64,000 bases of DNA from Bacillus safensis FO-36b (GCF_000691165.1 NZ_ASJD01000006.1:121766-185765); one strand, 5' to 3'; positions 25,287 to 34,104 are shown, numbered from the stretch's first letter. Notes: a model not told the origin generated them from the sequence alone. Made by a program: numbers and translations.

Positions 25287-25706
25287 CTATTGCATTTCCC
25301 TTGCGAAGTGCCTCATGCCTTCTTCGACAGCTGGGTTAAAGAATGGCTGCGCCCTCATACCTCTAGTCATCACCCATCGGCCTAGCTTTTCGTCATAGTA
25401 AACCCACGGTGTTTGACGGCCGCCGCCTTCCTCACTATAAATTCCTGTTCCGTATTCCACATATACGGAATAATCGGCACCAACGGTGATGATGGCTTTC
25501 AATCCTTCGTCTCGATATTCAACCTCAATCGAGTTTTTAAGGTTTCCGCCATCAATCATTGCTGTTGGTGCGTTAATGACAGCATGACTGTAAATGAGTT
25601 CTGCTGTTACTGTGACAATTTGTTTTGCTCGATCTATGACTTTGCGCTCGAATTTCTCAACCGTTTTCGCCATTTGTTTAGCCCATTTGCCGCTTACCTC
25701 AGCCAT
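25287..25706 (-). CDS. HK97 gp10-like minor tail/head-tail protein
   Basis: The 139-residue product carries HK97-gp10 features: TAELIYSHAVINAPTAMIDGGNLKNSI and the YSVYVEYGTGIYSEEGGG segment, then MRAQPFFNPAVEEG near the end. SPP1 gp16.1 occupies the same slot. Confidence 0.85.
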   Translation of the reverse strand: MAEVSGKWAKQMAKTVEKFERKVIDRAKQIVTVTAELIYSHAVINAPTAMIDGGNLKNSIEVEYRDEGLKAIITVGADYSVYVEYGTGIYSEEGGGRQTPWVYYDEKLGRWVMTRGMRAQPFFNPAVEEGMRHFAREMQ

Positions 25707-25714
25707 TTAGCACC

Positions 25715-26056
25715 TCAGCCATTTAGCACCTCTGACACTTGGCATTTGAGACACATAATCTCATTTTCTCCGCCTTGATCAATAGGATCTGATTTCAACG
25801 TGAGTATTTTATTTTTGTGTCTAATTCTCATGGTATTGTAAATGTCTTCTCTGTACTCGAAATAGACATTGTGATCAACTGGGTTTTGCAGCTGTTGAGC
25901 TTGATAAAACTCTCTTGATGAAACACTCGTGACCCGAGCGGGTATTGTCAGATGGTCCACATACTGTTCAGTGTATCCACCGCCACCGTCCGGCACTTTT
26001 TCGAGTTTTTGAAACGTGATTTCATGTGGGAACTCTTCAAATACATAACTCACCAA
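25715..26056 (-). CDS. Head closure protein (SPP1 gp16-like)
   Basis: The 113-residue protein (EITFQKLEKVPDGGGGYTEQYVDHLTIPARVTSVSSREFYQAQQ ... KILTLKSDPIDQGGENEIMCLKCQVSEV) matches phage head-closure proteins that seal the connector after DNA packaging. It overlaps the upstream connector gene by 7 bases. Just after its stop, GCTAAATGGCTGAG is repeated in tandem. Confidence 0.85.
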   Translation of the reverse strand: MVSYVFEEFPHEITFQKLEKVPDGGGGYTEQYVDHLTIPARVTSVSSREFYQAQQLQNPVDHNVYFEYREDIYNTMRIRHKNKILTLKSDPIDQGGENEIMCLKCQVSEVLNG

Positions 26057-26346
26057 TAAGCCCTCCTATACGGGTACAGGTACTTAGTGACCGTTTCGGG
26101 AAAATCAGTGTCATAAGAGTACGACACATCACCCATACTTCGACTTGCCAAACCTGCTGGCTTTAAGTTGTACTCAGCGGCTTTCGCAACAAAGAATTTT
26201 ACACCCGCCGGCAGGTCATCTGCATCAAACTTGTTCTTACAAAAATCAGAAGCATATTCAACAAAAATAGGAACAACCTCAGACAAGTAATCATCGTGCT
26301 TATCTGTGGTCATTTCTATCATTCTTTTAATCTGTTGGATGTCCAT
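26050..26346 (-). CDS. Head-tail connector adaptor (gp15/YqbG-like)
   Basis: The 98-residue helical protein (DIQQIKRMIEMTTDKHDDYLSEVVPIFVEYASDFCKNKF ... GVKFFVAKAAEYNLKPAGLASRSMGDVSYSYDTDFP) is a phage head-tail connector of the SPP1 gp15 type, which binds below the portal. Confidence 0.85.
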   Translation of the reverse strand: MDIQQIKRMIEMTTDKHDDYLSEVVPIFVEYASDFCKNKFDADDLPAGVKFFVAKAAEYNLKPAGLASRSMGDVSYSYDTDFPETVTKYLYPYRRAYW

Positions 26347-26350
26347 TGGA

Positions 26351-26542
26351 TCACCCTTTCAATTTTTCAAGCAGTGTTTCACGCTTCATGTTGTAATAAC
26401 CAGCGATTCCTTTATCTTTCGCTTCCTGCTTTAGCTGCTCAACAGTCATTTCTTCATAAGACAGGTCGTCTTGAGCATCTTTTTCAATCTTCGCACGCCT
26501 TTTCAATTCTTGTTCCAAGAGCCAAAAGGTTGTTGCTCCCAT
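26351..26542 (-). CDS. 63-residue protein with Rho-N/HeH-like helix motif
   Basis: A short protein ending in MTVEQLKQEAKDKGIAGYYNMKRETLLEKLKG, the HeH/Rho N-terminal-type two-helix motif often found after capsid genes. It starts at once after the stop of the capsid FN3 extension (adjacent codons), so its translation may depend on frameshifted ribosomes. This corresponds in position to SPP1 gp14. Confidence 0.75.
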   Translation of the reverse strand: MGATTFWLLEQELKRRAKIEKDAQDDLSYEEMTVEQLKQEAKDKGIAGYYNMKRETLLEKLKG

Positions 26543-26806
26543 TTACTCGGTGCCTCCTTCTGCTTCTGTTTTAGTTGCGATTTCCGACATTGCAGATTCG
26601 CCGCTCTCATTAACAGAAGTGACATTGATTGTTAACTTAGTATCAGGAGTTAGACCGTCCGTGCTGTATTCAGGCTTGGTTACATTCTTATCAAAACGCT
26701 TGTCTGCTCCGCGATAAACATTGTATGAATCCGCCCCAGCTACGGCATCCCAATTGACAGTCACAGATTTACTTGTGCTTGTAAACCGTAGGTTTTGGGG
26801 CGCATT
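26543..26806 (-). CDS. FN3 domain extension of the major capsid protein (+1 frame)
   Basis: An 87-codon FN3 domain (APQNLRFTSTSKSVTVNWDAV ... SYNVYRGADKRFDKNV ... TKLTINVTSVNESGESA) begins in the +1 frame where the capsid gene ends CCC-TAA. The expected fusion is 415 residues. It is a close paralogue of the FN3 domain added to the tail tube protein, with exactly the same length. Listeria phage PSA is an established case of +1 frameshifting in both capsid and tail genes. Confidence 0.85.
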   Translation of the reverse strand, partial: NAPQNLRFTSTSKSVTVNWDAVAGADSYNVYRGADKRFDKNVTKPEYSTDGLTPDTKLTINVTSVNESGESAMSEIATKTEAEGGTE

Positions 26807-26810
26807 AGGG
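26805..26810 (-). promoter_or_regulatory. +1 frameshift site CCC-TAA, capsid gene
   Basis: CCC TAA T lets the proline tRNA slip to CCT and continue AAT GCG CCC CAA. The slip hexamer and the nearby CGCCCCAAAA stretch are shared with the tail tube site. Confidence 0.8.
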
Positions 26811-27791
26811 CGTAGGAATAGGCTCTTCCACTGGTAGTGAATCATCAACAATAATAGATTTTTGAAGGTATGTTCCGAAACCTACATCAGCTCTGTTGTT
26901 AGGAATGAACTCAATCAAGTTTTGTTTCTGTAAATTTGTATGCGTTACCGAATGCATTGCAATTGAAGTAAATTTCCCTTTAGCATCCCCAAGTAATTGA
27001 GCTGCATCAAGAATCACTTCTCCGCTTAATTTAGACTTAGCTGCTGCATCTGGCCCTTCATTGGAAATGATCTTCACAATTCGGACTTTCTTTTTGTCAT
27101 AAACACGTTCATAGTTCTTTGCGCTCGCCAACTCTTTGAATGTAGGCATTTCTTTAGCAACATCAGCTTCAGTCCATTTGAAACCACGTGGATGCATAAT
27201 AAACTTCTTACGATTGATCAGAATGTCCTCACCTTTTAGTGAGTTTCGATCTGTTTCCGTTGGTGTTTTAGGCATTCCCGGAGCATAACCAACAGCACCG
27301 CCAGCAAATAGGTAAGTTGTGTACTTTTTCCCGTCACCGCTCGAAATGTCTAAGACTAGATCACCATCGTTATTAGTGATGTTGCTACCAAAGACACCAT
27401 CCAACATAAGGAAGATCATTCTTTGAAACTGTCTATCCCAATAGTAGTTCACACGATCCCCAATTGCTCTCATTGGATCTGATCCTGCAAGCTCTCCCGC
27501 TAAATCTTCTGCGCTCCAAGCCTTTCCATACTCAAATACCCGGGCAACGTCTTTACCTGATTTGATTTTCTCTGGAGTTAAAGCAAAATCTGATTGAATA
27601 GCTTCTGGATCTCCTTCAAGGTCATTCCAGAAAGGCATATTCACTGTATCTCCGCCATTCGGAACAATTAGGCCCGGTACAGCCTGAATAATTCCACTTC
27701 GATATACTGCTGTTTGTTCCACAGTGTTATTCATTGTGTACTGGTTAAAAATTTCTGGGATGATAACATCCTGAACTCTAGTTACTGGCAT
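26805..27791 (-). CDS. Major capsid protein
   Basis: The 328-residue product (VTRVQDVIIPEIFNQYTMNNTVEQTAVYRSGI ... GGDTVNMPFWNDLEGDPEAIQ ... DPMRAIGDRVNYYWDRQFQ ... INRKKFIMHPRGFKW) matches HK97-fold major capsid proteins of the SPP1 gp13/Firmicute group. Scaffold lies upstream. The gene ends PIPTP-stop at ACG CCC TAA, the predicted +1 slip. Confidence 0.92.
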   Translation of the reverse strand: MPVTRVQDVIIPEIFNQYTMNNTVEQTAVYRSGIIQAVPGLIVPNGGDTVNMPFWNDLEGDPEAIQSDFALTPEKIKSGKDVARVFEYGKAWSAEDLAGELAGSDPMRAIGDRVNYYWDRQFQRMIFLMLDGVFGSNITNNDGDLVLDISSGDGKKYTTYLFAGGAVGYAPGMPKTPTETDRNSLKGEDILINRKKFIMHPRGFKWTEADVAKEMPTFKELASAKNYERVYDKKKVRIVKIISNEGPDAAAKSKLSGEVILDAAQLLGDAKGKFTSIAMHSVTHTNLQKQNLIEFIPNNRADVGFGTYLQKSIIVDDSLPVEEPIPTP

Positions 27792-27803
27792 TTAAATTCT
27801 CCT

Positions 27804-28469
27804 TTATAATCCATAGATTGCAGGATTCCCGCCTGCTTGGATGATTAATTTTTTAGCTTGCTCTGGATCACTGCTTAAAATTTGACCCTGCTCAGTCAGG
27901 TTTAAATGTTCCTTACTGAATGGATTTTTCGCAGTTGGCAAATTAGCCGCTGAATTACTTGTTCCATGTGGCTGTCTTCCAGCTAAACCTGGAGGGTTAT
28001 CATTTTCGGTGTCAAACAAATAGCCGTCACTCTCTTTCAGAGCGGCTAACTGCTCTTCAAGACCAATGACCTTATCGCCAGCCAATTTAAGATCTTCAAC
28101 GTTTAAATTAGCTTTCACAGACTTAATGTTTCGCGCCTTTGCATCACGTAAAGCACTTTCGAGAGCAAAGTCAAAGGCTTGTTTGTCCAGCTTTTGCTGA
28201 TATTCCTCAGACACCTTTTTATTTTCTTCCTGCAGCTGCTCAATTGCGTTTTGTAGCTCTTCATTTCCTTTTGCTTGCTTTTGCAGTGTGCTTAACTGCT
28301 GATCCCGCTCGTCAAGCTGGCTTTTTAATTCCTTCTTTTCATTGTTAACAGCGTCAAATCGCTCTTTAGGGAACCATTGACCATTGCTTACAATATCAAT
28401 CTTTTGGTCTCCAGCTTTTTCAATGACTTGAGCATACAGATCATCACCGAGTAATTCTTTTAAACTCAT
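27804..28469 (-). CDS. Capsid scaffolding protein (gp11/GP20-like)
   Basis: The ATG at 28469 with AAAGGAGAGG upstream gives 221 residues (an upstream extension lacks an RBS). It is a highly charged coiled-coil protein (KKELKSQLDERDQQLSTLQKQAKGNEELQNAIEQLQEENKK) with a C-terminal basic/helical end (NPFSKEHLNLTEQGQILSSDPEQAKKLI). This is the phage minor structural GP20/scaffold family, lost from the mature capsid. Confidence 0.88.
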   Translation of the reverse strand: MSLKELLGDDLYAQVIEKAGDQKIDIVSNGQWFPKERFDAVNNEKKELKSQLDERDQQLSTLQKQAKGNEELQNAIEQLQEENKKVSEEYQQKLDKQAFDFALESALRDAKARNIKSVKANLNVEDLKLAGDKVIGLEEQLAALKESDGYLFDTENDNPPGLAGRQPHGTSNSAANLPTAKNPFSKEHLNLTEQGQILSSDPEQAKKLIIQAGGNPAIYGL

Positions 28470-28494
28470 TTCAACCTCTCCTTTGATGTTTTTT

Positions 28495-28609
28495 TGCGTG
28501 TCCACCTCACGCACAGGATTTACGCTTAGTTTGGCTCCAAGCCTTTAGAATGAGCAAAAGAGCCTTTTTATGTCATGCTCAGGACAAAAGAAAAACAATT
28601 TCATAATGA
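28495..28609 (-). other. Structured leader between head and scaffold genes
   Basis: No gene is seen. On the minus strand the RNA can form GGCTC...GAGCC over 31 bases, and a tight hairpin GCGTG-AGGTGGA-CACGC, just before the scaffold RBS. Role unknown. Confidence 0.45.
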
Positions 28610-28804
28610 CTAACTAATCCATTCTATTTTTTGAATTTCTCTGATAGGGAAACTGCAATTACAATCGTTGATGTAACCTTCTTCTGCTGAAAGAGCGTCT
28701 TTTTTCATGGCAACCAAAATTTGTTTACTCACATGCTCGCTTAAAACCACTCTCTCGCCACTTTTAAGATGTAATACAGCATGACTGATCTTTTCCATCA
28801 TCAT
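28610..28804 (-). CDS. 64-residue hypothetical protein
   Basis: Starts ATGATGATGG overlapping the stop of the minor head gene by 4 bases. The protein (HAVLHLKSGERVVLSEHVSKQILVAM ... NDCNCSFPIREIQKIEW) looks like a small beta-rich protein. Not recognised; the position between gp7 and scaffold is common to SPP1-like phages. Confidence 0.65.
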   Translation of the reverse strand: MMMEKISHAVLHLKSGERVVLSEHVSKQILVAMKKDALSAEEGYINDCNCSFPIREIQKIEWIS

Positions 28805-29721
28805 TTCCCCTTTCTCTCAATTGTTTTGTACCACTCTTCATAGGTTTGGTACGGAATGACCTCACCCGCTCCAGAACCGCCTTTTCTCGCTCTTCTCGTG
28901 TCAGGCATTTTGCCATTCACTTTGAAAGAGACTGTGCAGCGGCAATTTATATCATCCTTTGCGTTGTTCATATGACCCGGAGCGGGGCCGACACCGCCAT
29001 ATATAGAAACGAACAAGCCATTTTTAGCGGTCTTCCCATCTAGCTTTCTGTGCCCCAGCCTTGTTTTTAGGTCAAGGGTAGAATTCCAAGTCTTTTCTAA
29101 ATTGGCGTGCTTAGAAGCCTGTTCAGCGCTTTTCATTCTCCCCAAGACTTGTACCCTATGAGTCTCTGTTCTCGCCACGTCACGAGCTTTTTTTCGAGCA
29201 AATTCTGTGCTTCTCTCAATTCGCTTGGCTATTTTGCTATAATCCTCACCAGCTTGAATACCTTGAGCAATGGAAATTTGAATCTGCCGGACATAATCAT
29301 CACGGTGACGCTTATATAAGGCTGAAAGAGTCAATTCAGCTATCGGGTTTAGAATAGCTTGTTGAATCATTGCCGTTGTCGGCAACGTATAACCCATCTT
29401 CACCGCTGCTTCTATCTCGTAGAGATAAGCGGATCGCATGTAATTCTCAAGAAACTGCTTGGCGGCTAATGCTTCGACAATGATGATCACAGTTTTGAAT
29501 GCTTTGCTTGATTCCTCAGTCATCCGTTCCATTTCTTTTTTGAAGCGGTTGTATTTGTTTAGATCAGCCATAGACAGCTTGCCATCTATACTGTATTTCG
29601 CATAAAGGGCCGCGATTTGCTGATTAATCTCTTTTAAACGCTGTGCAAAGACAGCATCAATTTTCTTGGCATCCTCTGCGATCATGTCGTCTAGCAGCTT
29701 ATCAATCTCGTTTTGGTTCAT
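28801..29721 (-). CDS. Minor head protein (SPP1 gp7/Mu F-like)
   Basis: The ATG at 29721 is chosen for spacing to GGGCGGTG, giving 306 residues. The C-terminal half shows the Mu F-like signature: RDVARTETHRVQVLGRMKSAEQA, KTWNSTLDLKTRLGHRKLDGK, then PGHMNNAKDDINCRCTV. Family members bind the portal and are carried in proheads, affecting DNA entry. It overlaps the portal gene by 20 bases. Confidence 0.9.
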   Translation of the reverse strand: MNQNEIDKLLDDMIAEDAKKIDAVFAQRLKEINQQIAALYAKYSIDGKLSMADLNKYNRFKKEMERMTEESSKAFKTVIIIVEALAAKQFLENYMRSAYLYEIEAAVKMGYTLPTTAMIQQAILNPIAELTLSALYKRHRDDYVRQIQISIAQGIQAGEDYSKIAKRIERSTEFARKKARDVARTETHRVQVLGRMKSAEQASKHANLEKTWNSTLDLKTRLGHRKLDGKTAKNGLFVSIYGGVGPAPGHMNNAKDDINCRCTVSFKVNGKMPDTRRARKGGSGAGEVIPYQTYEEWYKTIERKGK

Positions 29722-31162
29722 CTTCATCACCGCCCGCTTCTGGTTCGATCTCAGTTAACGGCGGCATGCTGTTTCTGTATTCGGCTTCCTCTGCCTCGAT
29801 ACGCTTTAATTCTGCTTCCACGTCATCAACCCACGGATGATTCGCAATACGCGTTTCTCGGCTTAAATCTGTGCTCTGATTAGACATTTGAACCTGCTCA
29901 AGCTCGTTTGTCATTCGAGAGCGGTTAAATGTCATCTGTAAGAGCGTGGGATCGTATTCTCCTTGTCCTGTCATCTTTAGATATTCAGTGAAGAACCAAA
30001 AAAAGGCGCTTAAAGCTGGCCGGAACTTCCGCTCTGCTTCATTCGCCTTTAGATCAAGCAAGGAATATAGATTTTTAATAGCAACATTGGTTGGTGAATT
30101 TCCCACTTTGTCGGGATTGTTGTTTACTCCCTGTCCGAAGCGGTAAATATTCTCTTCTAATCGGTCCAGATGTGAATTTGCGCTATCCATCGGGATTTCA
30201 GCGCTCTTCATTTCTAGTCCTCCATCACCAGACACTTCCACGGCTTTATAGTGACGTAGATTTGTTGTAAACTCGCTTAAATCTTGCCCTGCGAAGTTTC
30301 TCAGGACATAGATTAAGTCTTGCATTTCATCAAACGTATTTGCGTTATTTGAAATGTTGTTATTATATTGATCGATCAAGTCTTTATAGAAGATAAGGTC
30401 ACTGACACCCTCTTCATTGTTCTTAAACTCGATCAGCGGTACCTTACCCCAGCCATATCCATTGCCTTCTTTGTCGTAGAAATGGCTTTCGGGATTCTTC
30501 TCATATTCAAAGTCTTGGATCAAAGACCCGTTATGCTCTACATAGTAGAAAATCTGTTCATCTGTGTACAATTCCACTTTGCGGGTGATCTCATCTTCAA
30601 TGTTTTTAACATCATAGTAACGGATAGCATAAAGCAGGCTGCGCTTTTTTGTTGAATCATAAATCGGTATGACTTCCTCAGCCGGAATGCGAAGATAATC
30701 AAAATTACCTTCTTCATCAACAAATGGATGGAGCCACTCTTTACCCTTGTTACTAGCATTCTTGAGCAGTTCTTGCATGCAGTCGTCAAAATCTTCGTCT
30801 ATAAAGTCGTTCACAACTGCAAGGAACGTTTCATCTTCTGCGTTAAAGGTGATCGGTTTCCCTAAAAGATACTGGACCTTTTGCTGAACAAGCAGCTTAT
30901 GCCAGTTATGAGAAATTCGATTGTTCGGTTTATCTGTATCAACCATTTTAACGCCATGTTTATAGTAATAGCGAACGCGTTTCTTAATGTCCGCTTGGTT
31001 AAGATAATAAGCGACACCTTCGAGCATCTGATCCCGCTCTACAGCGTGTTTATCAATCAGCTTTTGAAGAATGGTTGTATCGGGTAGCTTGTCGGATGTT
31101 TCTGCGCTGTCTTTGATGATTTTTATCAGCTCTTCTGTATGTGTTGGCGATGTTGGGTACAT
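29702..31162 (-). CDS. Portal protein (SPP1 gp6 family)
   Basis: The protein of about 486 residues (start at 31162, 7 bases after GGAGG) matches SPP1 gp6-type portals: YYLNQADIKKRVRYYYK, NRISHNWHKLLVQQKVQYLLGKP, GKVPLIEFKNNEEGVSDL, QYNNNISNNANTFDEMQDLIYVL and SPTNVAIKNLYSLLDLKANE. The C-terminal tail is very acidic. Portals form the dodecameric DNA channel and packaging motor dock. Confidence 0.95.
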   Translation of the reverse strand: MYPTSPTHTEELIKIIKDSAETSDKLPDTTILQKLIDKHAVERDQMLEGVAYYLNQADIKKRVRYYYKHGVKMVDTDKPNNRISHNWHKLLVQQKVQYLLGKPITFNAEDETFLAVVNDFIDEDFDDCMQELLKNASNKGKEWLHPFVDEEGNFDYLRIPAEEVIPIYDSTKKRSLLYAIRYYDVKNIEDEITRKVELYTDEQIFYYVEHNGSLIQDFEYEKNPESHFYDKEGNGYGWGKVPLIEFKNNEEGVSDLIFYKDLIDQYNNNISNNANTFDEMQDLIYVLRNFAGQDLSEFTTNLRHYKAVEVSGDGGLEMKSAEIPMDSANSHLDRLEENIYRFGQGVNNNPDKVGNSPTNVAIKNLYSLLDLKANEAERKFRPALSAFFWFFTEYLKMTGQGEYDPTLLQMTFNRSRMTNELEQVQMSNQSTDLSRETRIANHPWVDDVEAELKRIEAEEAEYRNSMPPLTEIEPEAGGDEDEPKRD

Positions 31163-31164
31163 GG

Positions 31165-31440
31165 TCATTCCTCCTCTCTATACCATTGTTCAAACATGTA
31201 ATCCATTAGCGTATGTGTCATATTCAATGCTTCTTGATAAGTGGCACCTCGATAAACCAATACGTACTGATCTTGGTCAACCTCAGAAACAGCAATCATT
31301 TTGTGTATCTTTCCGCTTTTTGCATCAGCAAGCATTTTTTCTAATGATTCCACTATGTTTTTCTGATCTTCATTAAGCTGCACACGATTCTTTTTGCGCC
31401 AATCATTTGGTTTTTCAGTTTCAAAGCTGATCTTTTTCAC
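31165..31440 (-). CDS. 91-residue hypothetical protein between terminase and portal
   Basis: Its start overlaps the terminase stop and its stop is 3 bases from the portal start, so it is translated within the operon. NIVESLEKMLADAKSGKIHKMIAVSEVDQDQYVLVYRGATYQEALNMTHTLMDYMFEQ has an alpha/beta pattern. Not recognised. Confidence 0.7.
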   Translation of the reverse strand: MKKISFETEKPNDWRKKNRVQLNEDQKNIVESLEKMLADAKSGKIHKMIAVSEVDQDQYVLVYRGATYQEALNMTHTLMDYMFEQWYREEE

Positions 31441-32735
31441 GTTAATACCCTCACCCCCGATTGTTGCATATCGCGCTCAAACGCGTATCTAGTCGCATCA
31501 ATAGAGTGATTTTCTTTATCCTCAAGGCGTGGTTTCGGGTTGCCGTCTTTATCTGTTTGATAATCAATATTCTCAAATTCACGGGCTAGATTTGGTGTTC
31601 TTAATGGATCAATGACTATTTCATCTAAATCACCAAGCCATTCCTCACCATATTGAACCGAGTCAGGGCCTTTCTTTGCTCCTGAAACCCTTCTAATGCC
31701 GTGTTCCTTTTTCAACTCGTCTATACTTTTTGGCTCAGCGCTATCGGCTGTAATCTCATTGCTTTCATAGCCTTTTGATTTAATCCACTTCGCTAGTTCT
31801 CTATTAGACACTTTGTGGTCATATAATTCATCCAGCGCATATATTTTGCTTCGCTTCTTGTCATAATGCCATCTGACGAAAGAAAGCGGATCTGGACCAT
31901 ATCCAAAGTCAACGCCTTGACGTATATTGTCAAAGGAGCGGAGCATATCATCAGTTATGCTGCCTTTCTTGATTTGAAGGTTATCAAATGGAACAACACC
32001 AGTTCCGATCGCTTCCCCAAGATATTCCCATCTATATTTCTTATAATTTTTGGCTTTTGTTTCCTCAGCCTCATTGATAAACGCTTTTGATAGATGAGGG
32101 TTGTCTAAATAAGTGGAATGATGAATATACGTGTTTTCGGCAGGGAAAGACGTTTCATACTTCTTGTTAACCCAATTTTGCTTACGTTTTGGCGGGTTAT
32201 AAGTGTAATAGAACGTATAATCAAACTTCCCTGCCCGTTTACGTGGGTTTTCTGGCTTTGTTTTGTGTGTTAGTTCTTCACGTAACACCGAGTTCATGAT
32301 GGTGCTTACTTCTTCATCTGACTTAAATTCTGCAAGCTCTTCAATCCACATAACACCTATTGGAAAATCAGCGTCTTTGATTGATTTGAGCTTTTCAGGA
32401 TCGTCAGCACCTGCAAAATATATCTTGTTCCCTCTCGGCTTGTATGTGATTTCTAACCTAGAAGGAACAAACTTGAATAAGTGAGAGACACCCAGCGTTA
32501 TCGTTGCTTGCTTTATCTGTGCGTAAGCTGATTTAAGAAGCGTATTCTGTACTTTACGCAACACGAGAGCGGAAACAGGATATTCGATAATATCTGTTAC
32601 CACACCAAGTCCCGCTGAAAACGATTTACCAGAGGCACGGCCACCCTTCATAACATAATGAAGGTGCTCTTTTGCTCTTCTGTATCTCCAAAACTCACGA
32701 AATGCCGGTGCCAGCACTTCCGATACTTTAATCAT
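31437..32735 (-). CDS. Terminase large subunit
   Basis: About 432 residues from the ATG at 32735. The N-terminal ATPase has Walker A GGRASGKS and Walker [14 protein letters not shown]. The C-terminal RNase H-like nuclease shows [29 protein letters not shown] and a late aspartate ([11 protein letters not shown]). This is the SPP1 gp2/PBSX XtmB-type family, which cuts and pumps DNA into the prohead. Confidence 0.95.
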   Translation of the reverse strand: MIKVSEVLAPAFREFWRYRRAKEHLHYVMKGGRASGKSFSAGLGVVTDIIEYPVSALVLRKVQNTLLKSAYAQIKQATITLGVSHLFKFVPSRLEITYKPRGNKIYFAGADDPEKLKSIKDADFPIGVMWIEELAEFKSDEEVSTIMNSVLREELTHKTKPENPRKRAGKFDYTFYYTYNPPKRKQNWVNKKYETSFPAENTYIHHSTYLDNPHLSKAFINEAEETKAKNYKKYRWEYLGEAIGTGVVPFDNLQIKKGSITDDMLRSFDNIRQGVDFGYGPDPLSFVRWHYDKKRSKIYALDELYDHKVSNRELAKWIKSKGYESNEITADSAEPKSIDELKKEHGIRRVSGAKKGPDSVQYGEEWLGDLDEIVIDPLRTPNLAREFENIDYQTDKDGNPKPRLEDKENHSIDATRYAFERDMQQSGVRVLT

Positions 32736-33447
32736 CGTCATCACCTATATCATCAACAATGTAAACTGGTGCAACGTCACCTAATTCCATTTTCTCGACT
32801 TCGGCTTTTGTTTTATCAATGTTCAAGCGCATCTGCTCCAGTTTAAGCCGTCTTTCGTCTGTCTCATGGGCTATGTTGTCAAACTGCTTTATTAAGCCCC
32901 TAAGCTCAGACATTGCCCTAGATTGAGCGTTTAGGAATGTGGCATGACGATCCCAAGCAAACTGGAATTCGTATTCTTCTTCTTCAATATCAGCTGAATC
33001 TGAAACAACTGACTTTTTCTTTTTCAGTTCTTTGATCATTTCATCCTTATTCTCGACAAACATGATCTTCTGTGCCCGCACAATAGCGGTGAACTGAATT
33101 TGTATTTGCTCCCACAGCAGGTCAACAGGTGAAAACTCTTGTATGTCCTGCATGATCTCAAACGCTTCTGCCGGCATGTGCTTTGAGTAAAAGCCATGCG
33201 TCTTTGCGTTTTGGTTTCGTATTGGTGCTGCTCCCCCGCTGTTACCTAACGCATTAACGTTACCGGGTTGACCACCCTTTTTTGTGTGCACACTTTTTCT
33301 TTTGGGTGCACCCTTTTTTCTTTCCCAACCATGCCGCTTTTTCCATGACTTTATGGTGTTGATCGACACCCCGTATTTCTCGGCAAGGTCCTTGTATTTC
33401 ATACCTTTGACGTAATCTTTCTCCGCCTGAATGTGCTTGGATTCCAT
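32728..33447 (-). CDS. Terminase small subunit
   Basis: The 239-residue product has an N-terminal HTH ([30 protein letters not shown]), a basic Gly/Asn region typical of XtmA/YqaS ([28 protein letters not shown]) and C-terminal coiled coils. It recognises the packaging site and recruits the large subunit. Confidence 0.92.
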   Translation of the reverse strand: MESKHIQAEKDYVKGMKYKDLAEKYGVSINTIKSWKKRHGWERKKGAPKRKSVHTKKGGQPGNVNALGNSGGAAPIRNQNAKTHGFYSKHMPAEAFEIMQDIQEFSPVDLLWEQIQIQFTAIVRAQKIMFVENKDEMIKELKKKKSVVSDSADIEEEEYEFQFAWDRHATFLNAQSRAMSELRGLIKQFDNIAHETDERRLKLEQMRLNIDKTKAEVEKMELGDVAPVYIVDDIGDDDD

Positions 33448-33494
33448 TTACATTCACCTGCCGCCTCCTTCTGATTCGTGTTTGTTTCGGGATT

Positions 33495-33662
33495 TTATTT
33501 CTTCACTTGGTTCTTGATGAGGTTGTTGTACTCTTCAAACCACTCAAGGGGAATTTCTGATCTTGCTGATATTCTTCGTTCAATAGCTGCTGCAATATCT
33601 TCTGTTCTACGTTCATCATGAAGCCACTTAGGAATAACACCTAAAGGCGGTTCCGTTGTCAT
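33495..33662 (-). CDS. 55-residue phage protein
   Basis: A clean small gene with AAAGGAGTG 6 bases before ATG. It reads MTTEPPLGVIPKWLHDERRT then EDIAAAIERRISARSEIPLE and WFEEYNNLIKNQVKK. Similar short proteins occur just before terminase genes in Bacillus phages as I recall; function unknown. It is the first gene after the early terminator. Confidence 0.7.
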   Translation of the reverse strand: MTTEPPLGVIPKWLHDERRTEDIAAAIERRISARSEIPLEWFEEYNNLIKNQVKK

Positions 33663-33690
33663 GTCATTCACTCCTTTGATTTATTCGCTC

Positions 33691-33758
33691 TAAACTGCCG
33701 CCGCACTCTACCTTTAAGCCGATACTTTTTATAGAGATTCTTCACCGGAAGCAGTTTA
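33691..33758. promoter_or_regulatory. Putative late promoter region with inverted repeat
   Basis: TAAACTGC (33691-33698) and GCAGTTTA (33751-33758) form an inverted repeat 52 bases apart. Between them on the minus strand is a TATAAA-like -10 with no consensus -35; the upstream repeat arm lies at the -35 position. It follows the early terminator and precedes the terminase genes, so an activator-dependent late promoter is inferred. Confidence 0.4.
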
Positions 33759-33762
33759 CAGG

Positions 33763-33790
33763 GAACAAAAAAAGCACCCCGCAGGATGCT
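33763..33790 (-). terminator. Terminator separating early and late regions
   Basis: Stem AGCATCC/GGGGTGCT with TTTTTTTG following on the minus strand. It overlaps the last codon of the gene at 33789. Confidence 0.75.
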
Positions 33791-34007
33791 ATTTCAATAG
33801 TTCTATTAATTTATCTCTTTTTTCTCTGTCAAGCATATGGTTAGTTTGAAGCCATGCTTGCATTAATACATACATGCCGTCAGGTGTTAAACCGATTTTC
33901 TTTTCGTCACCTTGTTTGTTCAAAATATCTACTTTTCCGTTATCTTGAACCGAAAACAAAGGTGATTCTGCTTTATTATAAGTACTCAAATGGTTTTTGT
34001 TCCACAT
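33789..34007 (-). CDS. 72-residue hypothetical phage protein
   Basis: The ATG at 34007 follows GGAGGCGA and gives MWNKNHLSTYNKAESPLFSVQDNGKVDIL ... IGLTPDGMYVLMQAWLQTNHMLDREKRDKLIELL. A beta-rich N-terminus and a helical C-terminus are visible. A longer upstream frame lacks support. Not recognised. Confidence 0.65.
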   Translation of the reverse strand: MWNKNHLSTYNKAESPLFSVQDNGKVDILNKQGDEKKIGLTPDGMYVLMQAWLQTNHMLDREKRDKLIELLK

Positions 34008-34104
34008 AATAATATCGCCTCCTGCCTTTTTATCGACAGAAAGTGAAAATATATTAATTTGTGGTGACGCGGGAAAATTGTGCCTCCCCGTCCTGCCTTC
34101 CATT

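Noticed and set aside
26543..26851. FN3 reading frame as a separate gene with an ATG inside the capsid gene
   Set aside because: The first 15 codons are merely the capsid coding sequence in another frame; no RBS is present.
23169..26851. Sequencing errors or pseudogenes as the cause of the split structural genes
   Set aside because: Three independent splits fall at known recoding motifs (CCC-TAA twice, TTTTTTC once) and at positions where related phages use frameshifting.
29702..32744. Inteins or homing endonucleases in portal or terminase genes
   Set aside because: Both proteins are of normal length for their families and show no inserted domain.
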